From the NCBI GenBank assembly GCA_043801445.1, contig JAZDMB010000015.1, positions 1 through 31,432 of the forward strand: 31,432 nucleotides of DNA. Direction: 5' to 3'. Shown here one piece after another: positions 7,508-15,563 of this stretch (the first letter of the stretch is position 1; each line of letters starts with the position of its first letter). Under the pieces are notes generated by a model. It saw only the letters and a list, made by a program, of their open reading frames with translations. It was not told where the DNA came from and searched no databases. Origin of the DNA: JAZDFP01 sp043801445. GTDB taxonomy: Bacteria > Planctomycetota > MHYJ01 > JACQXL01. A program made the translations under genes and the position numbers.

Positions 7508-7523
7508 ACCACAGATTAAATAT

Positions 7524-9071
7524 ATGATAGACGAAACGGAAATAAAAGACGCTGAATTTACAATTAAAGAGACGAATACGCCTAATTCTGCCGCTTTTCA
7601 ACCTGCAGAAGGCTGGGGCAAAAAGCAAAAAACCATAACATTTTTCAATGTCCTGGTAATGGTCTTGATTGCTCTGGTTATTCTAATCGGAGTTAATTAC
7701 GTTTCACAGCGCCGGTATTTCAGGATTGACTGCACCTTCAAACAGGAATATTCCATTTCTATCAAAAGCAAGGGAATACTTAAGCAGCTAAAAGAACCTA
7801 TCATTATATATACATTCTTTGTGCCTCCTCAAGATGCCGTTATGGCTGAAATCCAGCGGATGATGACCGACCTTCTTGAAGAATATAAGATTTATTCGCA
7901 TGGCAAAATCTCCGTTGAAAATATTGCTGTGCTGAAAAACCCCGAAAGGGTTGCCGCCATACGGGAGACAAAGCTCAAGCCGGGCACGATTATCTCAGAA
8001 AACGACGTTATTCTGCGCTCAGGCACCAACCAGAAAAACTTTAATCTGGTGGAAACATACGAACGCGATGAAGGTCCCTACGGCAGAACTACCGGCATCA
8101 AGGCATTCAAAGGCGAAGAGGTTTTTACCTCGGCGATTATGACCATCATCCAAACCAAGAAAATCATTCTCTATTTCGTCACCGGACACGGCGAAGGCGA
8201 AATTAAAGATAATAATACCGGCGATGGTTATGCTATCTTTGTTAATTACCTCCAGGGCGAAAATATGGATTGCAAGGAAGTTAATCTGGCGCAAATTGCA
8301 GCCATAACCGACGATTGCTCCACCCTGATTATACCGGGACCGAGAAAACCGATATCAATGCCGGAAAAAAATATCATTAATAATTATCTCAAAAACGGCG
8401 GTCGGGTATTTATAATGATCGACCCATTGGTGGAAACCGGACTAACTGATTTATTAGCTGAATGGGGTATCAAGACCGAAAATGGAATCGTCATTGATGC
8501 CGAAAAATATATCCCACTTATCGGTCCACATGCCGTAAGTATAGAAGATTATCCTAAACATAAAATTACCGAGAAAATGGGGTCAGCGCCTACTAATTTA
8601 TTTGTTGCCGGTGCGGTAGAATCAATAACACCAACACTGGCTACAGAAATCATGAAATCATCTGCGAAGTCATGGCTGAAGACCGATATGGATGCCATGG
8701 CAAAGGGTCAACTTAATTTCAACAAAGATACCGATAAAAAAGGCCCAATTAGTGTAGGCGTTGCTGTGAGCAAAAAAGAAGGTGAAAGGGAAATTCGCAT
8801 GGTTGTGGTTGGCGATGCCGATATGGTCAAAAATCAATATATTAACCCCAACAGCCCCATCCAATTCGGCACGGTTGATTTTGCCCTTAACGCCATTCGC
8901 TGGCTGACCGGTCAGGAATCATTCATCTCTATTGAACCAAAGAAAATAGAGGCCAAACGGATTGAACTTACTCCGGCCAGAATTACTTTCTTGTTCTGGT
9001 TTAGCATGATAATTATCCCGGCCATCGGCGCCGTATTAGGTATCTTTATGTGGCTTATAAGAAGAAGATAA
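7524..9071 (+). CDS. GldG-family ABC transporter accessory protein
   Basis: 515 residues. One membrane helix is near residues 38-60 (FFNVLVMVLIALVILIGVNY) and another is at the C-terminus (FLFWFSMIIIPAIGAVLGIFMW), leaving a large extracytoplasmic domain between them. That domain holds the GldG-type region: SIKSKGILKQLKEPI, a TGHGEGE motif near residue 218 and PISMPEKNIINNYLKNGGRVFIMIDP. Members sit beside GldA/GldF-like genes, first known from gliding motility but widespread in non-gliding bacteria. In this setting it probably forms the extracytoplasmic part of the exporter. The exact role is unknown. Confidence 0.88.
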   Translation: MIDETEIKDAEFTIKETNTPNSAAFQPAEGWGKKQKTITFFNVLVMVLIALVILIGVNYVSQRRYFRIDCTFKQEYSISIKSKGILKQLKEPIIIYTFFVPPQDAVMAEIQRMMTDLLEEYKIYSHGKISVENIAVLKNPERVAAIRETKLKPGTIISENDVILRSGTNQKNFNLVETYERDEGPYGRTTGIKAFKGEEVFTSAIMTIIQTKKIILYFVTGHGEGEIKDNNTGDGYAIFVNYLQGENMDCKEVNLAQIAAITDDCSTLIIPGPRKPISMPEKNIINNYLKNGGRVFIMIDPLVETGLTDLLAEWGIKTENGIVIDAEKYIPLIGPHAVSIEDYPKHKITEKMGSAPTNLFVAGAVESITPTLATEIMKSSAKSWLKTDMDAMAKGQLNFNKDTDKKGPISVGVAVSKKEGEREIRMVVVGDADMVKNQYINPNSPIQFGTVDFALNAIRWLTGQESFISIEPKKIEAKRIELTPARITFLFWFSMIIIPAIGAVLGIFMWLIRRR

Positions 9072-9110
9072 GCCACAAATTAATAAATAATAAGCTCTAA
9101 TCTGTGTAAA

Positions 9111-10943
9111 ATGAAAACTAAAACCACTATTATTCTTTTTATTATAGCCGTATTATTGGGGGCCTATATCTTTGTAATCGATAAAAAGCTTCCTACGACT
9201 GATGAATTAGAAGCAAACAGGAAAAAGGTTTTTACAATTAAAGCCGATGATATTAATAAAATAGAAATAAATTCGGTCAATTCATTCCTCGTATCAACAA
9301 ACTGCGTTACGCCCAGTGGTAAAACATTGGTTTTCAATAAAACGTCTGATGCTAAATGGGAAATGACGCAGCCTATCACAACCCAAGCAGATAAATATAT
9401 TCTTGATAATATTGCTTCTCAAATTGCTGACCTTGCCAAAAAAGATACCATAGTCCAAACTCCAACACCGGAGACCTTCGGGTTGGTTAAATCTGTATTA
9501 ACCGCTTCTTTTCAGGCAAAAGGTAAAACTTATCATATTAAATTCGGAAATGATGCGCCTTTGGAATTAGGTATTTATATAATAGTTGAAGGGCAAAAAG
9601 AGGTTTATGTGGTTGAACGCAATATGGCTAACCTGATTAGTAAACCGGGATATGAATACCGTAATAAAAAAATAGTAGATGCCAATACCTATGATGTTAA
9701 TAGCTTCAAACTGGTTTATCCTGACGAAACTATTGAACTCCAGAAGAAAAATGATGAATGGTACATAGCACAGCCTATTTCGGAAAAAGCCGACCAGAAT
9801 AAAATCCGCGATATTATTTCTAACCTGAACACCTTATCTGTAGCAGCCTTTCTGGTTGATAACGAAACCGATATCAAAAAATACGGATTAGATACCCCGC
9901 TGCTTAAAGTAATAATTCCAGACCCTAAAGACGCAAGCAAATCGGAAACTATCCTGATAGGTGAGGAGATGGTAAAGGATAAAAATGTCGCATCTAAATC
10001 AGGCTCTCAGACTATTGTTACAATTGATAAAAGTTTTGCTGATAAAATAATGGTTAAACTGGATGACCTGCGCGATAGGAAAATCGTTAGCCTTGAAAGC
10101 GCTAAATTAAAGAGTATCCAAATGAATTTTGACCGAAGACAGGTTTTCTATCTGGAAAAAGATAATGATACTAAATGGCAATTCACTTACCCAACTCTTA
10201 CCGGCACTGATAATGCATCTTCTGATGTAGATAGTTTTATAGATGAATTTAATAATACACTCGTAGAACAATTCGTAGCTGATACCACCACGGATTTGAC
10301 ACCATACGGATTATCAGAACCGTTTACAGGCGCAGAAATCGTTTTCAATGATACCGGTTCACCTACTGTCACGACTAAAATCCAATTGGCAATGGGCAAA
10401 GACGACAATTATGTCTATATCAAGAAACCTGATGAAATTCGGGTGGTGGCAGTCATTCCGTCTTTATGGAACTATCTCAAACAAGGTTCTATCAACTTCC
10501 GTAAAAAGAGTATGTTTAATATTTCCTTTGAGCAGGTAAGGAAATTGACTATTGGCGCCCAGGATAAAACCTTGGTCTATGAACAGTTTGGTATTCAGGA
10601 ATGGAAAATGATATCGCCTACAGAAGTAACACTCGGGAAATACGGCGACCTAACCAATCTTATGCTTGAATTCTGCAATATGAGTGCTTCTGAATTTGTG
10701 GCGGATATTAATATCAATCCTGATTTGGTAACTTATGGATTGGACAAACCTGAAGCCGTTATAACATTGGAATTCGGCGAGAAAGACAAACCGATCATTA
10801 CCAAAAAACTTCACATCGGCAAAAAGGCAGAAACTCACTATTATGCCCGATTAGAAGATGACACAATCATATTCAAAATGACCGCAAATCCTGTCGATAT
10901 CATCAATAAGATTATTGAAAGCCGAAAAGAAACACCCAAATAA
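9111..10943 (+). CDS. DUF4340-repeat protein of the Gld-like operon
   Basis: 610 residues with an N-terminal membrane anchor (IILFIIAVLLGAYIFVI) followed by an extracytoplasmic region of repeated DUF4340-like units. I count four repeats, each with a Trp followed by a Pro a few residues on: KWEMTQP, EWYIAQP, KWQFTYP and EWKMISP. Each is followed by a helix-rich stretch and a (F/L)VAD or FLVD motif. DUF4340 genes commonly follow GldG-like genes; the function is not established. It starts 39 bp after the GldG-like gene and closes the operon. Confidence 0.85.
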   Translation: MKTKTTIILFIIAVLLGAYIFVIDKKLPTTDELEANRKKVFTIKADDINKIEINSVNSFLVSTNCVTPSGKTLVFNKTSDAKWEMTQPITTQADKYILDNIASQIADLAKKDTIVQTPTPETFGLVKSVLTASFQAKGKTYHIKFGNDAPLELGIYIIVEGQKEVYVVERNMANLISKPGYEYRNKKIVDANTYDVNSFKLVYPDETIELQKKNDEWYIAQPISEKADQNKIRDIISNLNTLSVAAFLVDNETDIKKYGLDTPLLKVIIPDPKDASKSETILIGEEMVKDKNVASKSGSQTIVTIDKSFADKIMVKLDDLRDRKIVSLESAKLKSIQMNFDRRQVFYLEKDNDTKWQFTYPTLTGTDNASSDVDSFIDEFNNTLVEQFVADTTTDLTPYGLSEPFTGAEIVFNDTGSPTVTTKIQLAMGKDDNYVYIKKPDEIRVVAVIPSLWNYLKQGSINFRKKSMFNISFEQVRKLTIGAQDKTLVYEQFGIQEWKMISPTEVTLGKYGDLTNLMLEFCNMSASEFVADININPDLVTYGLDKPEAVITLEFGEKDKPIITKKLHIGKKAETHYYARLEDDTIIFKMTANPVDIINKIIESRKETPK

Positions 10944-10978
10944 ATTATCACGCGGTATCAAAAAGTATAAAAACATTT

Positions 10979-11040
10979 ACCACAAAGACACAAAATTATT
11001 AAGCATTCGTCATTAGTTATTTCTCTGTGTTCGGAGTTTA
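10979..11040. repeat. Dispersed intergenic repeat
   Basis: ACCACAAAGACACAAAAT followed by TTTCTCTGTGTTCGGAG belongs to the same degenerate family as 26565-26620. The remainder of the gap (11041-11149) includes CTCGGCTGTA at 11061-11070, identical to a hairpin loop near 29286. Confidence 0.6.
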
Positions 11041-11149
11041 TCCCGTTATTTGACGAGGCTCTCGGCTGTAACGAACTATTTTACTCTGTTACAAGGCGTG
11101 ATGAATGAAAAATTCCACATCATGAATTCGGGGAGCGCTATACAGCTTC

Positions 11150-11482
11150 TTAGAAGGGTAGTCCGGGCATGCCGGCTAATCCGCCGGTGACTTTATTCAT
11201 TTCTTCCTGAGAAAGTTTGCGTGATTTTTCCAGTCCCTGATTGACCGCTGCCATTATTAAATCGGCTAACATTTCGGAATCTTCCGGTTTGACCACTTCG
11301 GGCTTTATTTTAATTCCGACTATTTCCTGGACTCCGTTGACATAAGCTATAACTACTCCGCCCCCGGCCGTGCCTTCAACTACCTTTTCCTTTAACTCTT
11401 CCTGGACATGAGCTATCTTGGTCTGCATTTCTTCAGCCATTTTTTTCAGGTTGCCCAAGTTCATATTACCTTGTCCGAACAT
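11150..11482 (-). CDS. ybaB: YbaB/EbfC family nucleoid-associated protein
   Basis: 110 residues, the usual size. The N-terminal helix (LGNLKKMAEEMQTKIAHVQEEL) is followed by the core VVEGTAGGGVVIAYVNG, characteristic of YbaB/EbfC, a small dimeric DNA-binding protein. The gene usually sits between dnaX and recR; here it is downstream of the chaperone cluster after a 123-bp gap with dispersed repeats. A good Shine-Dalgarno (AAAGGAAA) supports the start. Confidence 0.93.
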   Translation of the reverse strand: MFGQGNMNLGNLKKMAEEMQTKIAHVQEELKEKVVEGTAGGGVVIAYVNGVQEIVGIKIKPEVVKPEDSEMLADLIMAAVNQGLEKSRKLSQEEMNKVTGGLAGMPGLPF

Positions 11483-11500
11483 ATTGATTTCCTTTCAATT

Positions 11501-11605
11501 TGCCACAGAGTCTCAAAGAACACGGAGACCAGATTAAATTATTTATACGGATACCAGGAATACAAGAGAAAAAAGATTCTTGGTTTCTTAGTCTCCTTAT
11601 AGAAA
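11501..11605. repeat. Dispersed intergenic repeat
   Basis: GCCACAGAGTCTCAAAGAAC and ACGGAGACCAGATTAAATTA, and later GTCTCCTTATAGAAATTATT, match the style of repeats at 1379-1419 and 26481-26525. It fills the space between ybaB and grpE. Confidence 0.65.
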
Positions 11606-12334
11606 TTATTTTCCTGTATCTTTGTGTTGAGTTTCCTTTTCTTCCGTTTTTTCCTGCTTGGGTTTTGGGTTAACGGCAACTCTTACCTTAGCCGCCCTGA
11701 CAAGCCGGTCGTATAGCATAAAACCGGGTGATATTTCTTCTATAATTTCGTTTTCCTTGTGTTCTTCAGATTCAGTAACGGCAACTGATTCGTGGATATT
11801 GGCATCGAATTTTTCGCCGGTGGTTTTGATTTGTTTGACGCCTCTTTTTTCCAGAACTCTGAAAATCTCTCGTTTTATTAATTGAACTCCATCCATCAGG
11901 CAACGGGCATCACCTGAAGAGCATTGCATTTTCAAGGTACGTTCAAGATTATCCAGGACAGGTATCAATTCTTTCAAAAGGTCTTCGTCCTGGTATTTAT
12001 CCCAGCATTCTTTTTCTTTCTTTATCCGTTTCTGGTAGTTGGCAAAATCAGCCTGAACACGCTGGAGGAGGTTCAAGAATTCATCACGTTCAGATGCCGC
12101 CTTGCGTAATGATTCTATTTCATTCTGTAGTTCCTCGAGTTGTTCCTCAGAAGGGATAGCGCACGTTTTTTTATTCCCGGGCGTTTCATCAATCCCGGTT
12201 GGTATTTCCTGTGTCAGATTACTATCTATACCTGCCCGACTGGTCATCTGGCCAGACGTATTTGATGCTTTTTCATCAGGCGGCGTTGCGCTTTTTTCTC
12301 CGGTTTCTTTATTGTTAATGGTTTTGTTTTTCAT
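11606..12334 (-). CDS. grpE: GrpE nucleotide exchange factor
   Basis: 242 residues. The family core begins near residue 65 with a long coiled coil (LEELQNEIESLRKAASERDEF, then LLQRVQADFANYQKRIKKEK). It is followed by LLKELIPVLDNLERTL and the C-terminal beta domain with EKFDANIHESVAV and GFMLYDRLVRAAKVRVAVN. GrpE releases ADP from DnaK. The first 60 or so residues and the last 20 are low-complexity extensions, which makes it longer than most GrpE. It starts 8 bp after the dnaJ stop and has no clear Shine-Dalgarno, consistent with translational coupling. No dnaK is in the window. Confidence 0.95.
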   Translation of the reverse strand: MKNKTINNKETGEKSATPPDEKASNTSGQMTSRAGIDSNLTQEIPTGIDETPGNKKTCAIPSEEQLEELQNEIESLRKAASERDEFLNLLQRVQADFANYQKRIKKEKECWDKYQDEDLLKELIPVLDNLERTLKMQCSSGDARCLMDGVQLIKREIFRVLEKRGVKQIKTTGEKFDANIHESVAVTESEEHKENEIIEEISPGFMLYDRLVRAAKVRVAVNPKPKQEKTEEKETQHKDTGK

Positions 12335-12342
12335 TATAATTG

Positions 12343-13467
12343 TTATTTGGGGTCTTCCCAGAGTTTAACCTTACGGACAATATTAATATTAGAAAGATTT
12401 TCCGTAGCGGCAAATTTATTAAGGAGTTCTTTTTGGTCTGCGGAAATATTACGGGGAACGTCTATCACCACACGGACCAATTGATGACCACGTTGTTTTT
12501 TGCTATGAATATCAGGGAATCCAAGATTTTTTAATCTGAATACCTGTCCATTTGAAGTTCCCGGCGGTATGGTCATTTTAACATTATCATTCAGGGTCGG
12601 AACAGTTATCTCCGCTCCCATTGTTGCCTGAGTAAAAGAGACGGGCATTTCGCAGACTACATCATTATAATGTCGGTCAAAAATATGGTCGGGTGCAACA
12701 AAGATATCGCAATATAAATCTCCGCGGACCGAACCGTCCTGGGATGGTTCGCCTTCACCGCCGACACGCATTCGTGTGCCGTCTTCTATACCGGCAGGAA
12801 TTTTAATCTTTATTTCCCGTTCCTTACGAACCCGGCCGGTTCCCTGGCAAACCGGACAGTGTTGTTTGATAATTTTCCCAAAACCGTTACATTGAGGACA
12901 GGTGGTGCGAATAGTAAAGAATCCGGCTCCCTGTTGGACTTCACCCCTGCCCTTACATACCGGACAGGTGACAGGAGGCGACCCCCGTTTAGCACCCGAG
13001 CCGCCGCATTCATCACAGAGTTCGTTGCGTTTGAGATTAATGGTTTTTTCTGTGCCTGAGGCAGATTCCTTAAATGATATGGTTAATTCCACCCTGAGAT
13101 GGTTACCGTGAGGTCTTCTACGCCGTCCACCACTACCGCCAAAGAGACTGGAAAATACAGAATCACCTTCAAAAATATCACCAAAGGCATCAAAGATATC
13201 TTCGGAACTGGTAAATCCACGGCTGGTGAATCCTGATAAGCCTTCATGCCCGAAGCGATCGTAACTAGCTCTTTTATCGGTGTCGCTTAAAACCTCGTAA
13301 GCCTCAGCAATTTCCTTAAATTTATTCTCTGCTTCCTGCTTACTATCAGGATTTCTATCAGGATGGTATTTTAAAGCAAGTTTTCGGAATGCTTTTTTTA
13401 TATCGTCCAGCGAAGCAGTTCGCGGAACGCCTAAAATCTCATAATAATCTTTTTTGCCGTCACTCAT
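12343..13467 (-). CDS. dnaJ: DnaJ co-chaperone
   Basis: 374 residues, a complete type I J-protein. The J domain has the HPD motif at residues 35-37, followed by a Gly/Phe-rich linker and four zinc-binding repeats (CDECGGSG, CPVCKGRG, CPQCNGFG, CPVCQGTG), then the C-terminal substrate-binding domains. It delivers unfolded substrates to DnaK and stimulates its ATPase. It sits between groEL2 and grpE in a single chaperone operon; its DnaK partner must be encoded elsewhere. Confidence 0.97.
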   Translation of the reverse strand: MSDGKKDYYEILGVPRTASLDDIKKAFRKLALKYHPDRNPDSKQEAENKFKEIAEAYEVLSDTDKRASYDRFGHEGLSGFTSRGFTSSEDIFDAFGDIFEGDSVFSSLFGGSGGRRRRPHGNHLRVELTISFKESASGTEKTINLKRNELCDECGGSGAKRGSPPVTCPVCKGRGEVQQGAGFFTIRTTCPQCNGFGKIIKQHCPVCQGTGRVRKEREIKIKIPAGIEDGTRMRVGGEGEPSQDGSVRGDLYCDIFVAPDHIFDRHYNDVVCEMPVSFTQATMGAEITVPTLNDNVKMTIPPGTSNGQVFRLKNLGFPDIHSKKQRGHQLVRVVIDVPRNISADQKELLNKFAATENLSNINIVRKVKLWEDPK

Positions 13468-13518
13468 AGTTGTTTAGTTTAAAATTAATGAGTTCAAACA
13501 CTCAACTCATCTGCTCTT

Positions 13519-15141
13519 TCAAGTAAGACTTCCGCTTATTTTTTTATCCTTATCTTTAAGGTCAGTTATGAATGTTCTGACCGTTAACATCAATCCGGCC
13601 GTACTGGCTGCGTTTTGCAGGGCGGTTCTCAGTAATTTTGTCGGATCAATGATACCTGCTTTTATCATATTGACCATTTCACCGGCTTTGGCGTCATAAC
13701 CGATAAATTCTTTAGACGAAAACTTTTCTTTAACTTGTTCCAGAATCAAATTACCGTCGCTGCCGGTATTATTAACAATTTGTTTAAAAGGTATTTGAAT
13801 CGCTTTGATAATAATCTGTATACCGAATTTTTCTGTTGGGTCGGTTGTTTCAGAAGCGATTTTTTCCAGTTCAGATAAGGTATTCAAATAAGCAACACCG
13901 CCACCTGGCAAAAATCCTTCTTCTCTAGCAGCCTGAGCTGAATGAACTGCATTTTCCACCATAGATTTCTTGTCTTTTTGTTCTGTTTCCGTGGTCGCAC
14001 CAACTTTAATAATTGCGACGCCTCCCAATAACTTAGCTAACCTTTCTTCTAATTTTTCACGGTCATAGTCTGAGGTGATGGTTTTTATCTGGTTCCTGAT
14101 TTGATTTACTCTGAATTCTATCTTGGATTTATCACCGTAACCTTGAATGATATAAGTATTATCCTTGTCCACTTTTACTGATTTTGCTCTGCCCAGGTCG
14201 GATAATTTAATGGACTCCAATTTTATTCCCATATCTTCAGAAAATAACTTACCATTGGTAAGTATGGCGATATCCTCCATAATGGCTTTTTTCCTATCGC
14301 CGAAAGCCGGTGCTTTGACCGCAGCGCATTTCAAAATGCCCTGTAATTTATTTATGACTAAAAGCGCTATAGCTTCGCCTTCAATTTCTTCAGCCACGAC
14401 AAGAAAAGATGCGCCCACCTGCAATACTTGTTCTAATAATGGCAACAACTCGTTAACATTAGTTATTTTCTTTTCATAGAGCAAAATATACGGCTCATCC
14501 AACACGCAGGTCAAATTTTCAGTATTATTTATGAAATAAGGTGAAATATAACCTTTATCAAAGGATAATCCTTCGGTAAATTCAAGCGTAATCTCACGTC
14601 CCTTGGATTCTTCCACGGTAATAACGCCTTCTTTACCGACTTTTTCCATGGCTGAGGCGATATGTTCACCTATAGCTTTGTTGTGATTTGCTGCAACGGT
14701 AGCAATATTCAGATAATCCTTTTTGTCTTTGGCTGGTATGGAATTTTTCTTAAGAGTCTGGACAACTATTTCAGTCGCAAGGTCAATGCCTTTTTTCAAA
14801 TGCTTCGGATTGATTCCGGCCGTTAAGTATTTAAGGCCTTCTTCATAGATAGCATTAGTAAGGATAGCCGTAGTGACAGTGCCATCACCGATAATATCGG
14901 ATGTTTTAGAAGCGGCTTCGGTAACCATTTTCAGCCCCATGTTTTCAAAAGAGTCTTCTAATTCCAAATCTTTAGAAATGACCTGGCCGTCTTTAACGAT
15001 TTCAGGCGAACCAAAAGATTTTTCAAGCAGAACGTTATGGCCGGAAGGACCAAGTGTAATTTTCATGATATCTGATAATGCACGAGAACCTTTTAATATC
15101 TTTTGCCTGCCTGTATCATCAAACATTAATTGTTTAGGCAT
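13519..15141 (-). CDS. groEL: Chaperonin GroEL paralogue lacking the Gly-Met tail (groEL2)
   Basis: 540 residues, full-length 60-kDa chaperonin fold. The nucleotide site shows TLGPSGHNV, Asp51 (KDG), GDGTVTT with Asp86, and PGGG; GIIDPTK supplies the adenine-side Asp. Two changes stand out. The residue matching E. coli GroEL Asp398, needed for ATP hydrolysis, is Asn397 (VENAV), and the Thr matching E. coli Thr90 is Val89. The C-terminus ends KKISGSLT, without the GGM repeats usual in GroEL. A strong Shine-Dalgarno (AAAGGAGG) precedes it. It follows groES by 86 bp. It may be a specialised ring or form mixed rings with groEL1; that is inference. Confidence 0.93.
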   Translation of the reverse strand: MPKQLMFDDTGRQKILKGSRALSDIMKITLGPSGHNVLLEKSFGSPEIVKDGQVISKDLELEDSFENMGLKMVTEAASKTSDIIGDGTVTTAILTNAIYEEGLKYLTAGINPKHLKKGIDLATEIVVQTLKKNSIPAKDKKDYLNIATVAANHNKAIGEHIASAMEKVGKEGVITVEESKGREITLEFTEGLSFDKGYISPYFINNTENLTCVLDEPYILLYEKKITNVNELLPLLEQVLQVGASFLVVAEEIEGEAIALLVINKLQGILKCAAVKAPAFGDRKKAIMEDIAILTNGKLFSEDMGIKLESIKLSDLGRAKSVKVDKDNTYIIQGYGDKSKIEFRVNQIRNQIKTITSDYDREKLEERLAKLLGGVAIIKVGATTETEQKDKKSMVENAVHSAQAAREEGFLPGGGVAYLNTLSELEKIASETTDPTEKFGIQIIIKAIQIPFKQIVNNTGSDGNLILEQVKEKFSSKEFIGYDAKAGEMVNMIKAGIIDPTKLLRTALQNAASTAGLMLTVRTFITDLKDKDKKISGSLT

Positions 15142-15227
15142 AAAAAACCTCCTTTAAATAATGGGAAAAATTAGCCACAGAAAGTACGGGGTTTACCGAA
15201 TAAATAATTTAATTATCTGTAGTTTCG

Positions 15228-15515
15228 TTACTCTATTTTTGCCAGAATTTCGTTTTCTTTTAGTATTAAATACTCTTGATTATTAATCTTGATTTCATTA
15301 CCCGAAAACTTGCCGTATATAATTTTATCGCCCTTTTTCACTGAAAGAGGAACTCGTTTACCGTTATCAATCAAAGTGCCGTTTCCAATCGCAATTATTT
15401 CACCTTCCTGTGGTTTTTCTTTTGCACTATCCGGTAGGACAATACCGCCTTTGGTTTTACCTTCTTTATCCAATGGTTTTACTACTATTCTGTCAGCTAA
15501 TGGTCTAATATTCAT
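15228..15515 (-). CDS. groES: Co-chaperonin GroES
   Basis: 95 residues, normal length. It starts MNIRPLADRIVVKPL and has the mobile loop (KEGKTKGGIVLPDSAKEKPQ) that contacts GroEL, followed by GEIIAIGNG and KKGDKIIYGKFSGNEI. It caps the chaperonin ring. An AAAGGAG Shine-Dalgarno precedes it. It lies between two groEL genes, so one co-chaperonin probably serves both. Confidence 0.97.
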   Translation of the reverse strand: MNIRPLADRIVVKPLDKEGKTKGGIVLPDSAKEKPQEGEIIAIGNGTLIDNGKRVPLSVKKGDKIIYGKFSGNEIKINNQEYLILKENEILAKIE

Positions 15516-15563
15516 AATTTTCTCCTTTCTAAAATATATTATTAAATAATAAATAAGTAATGG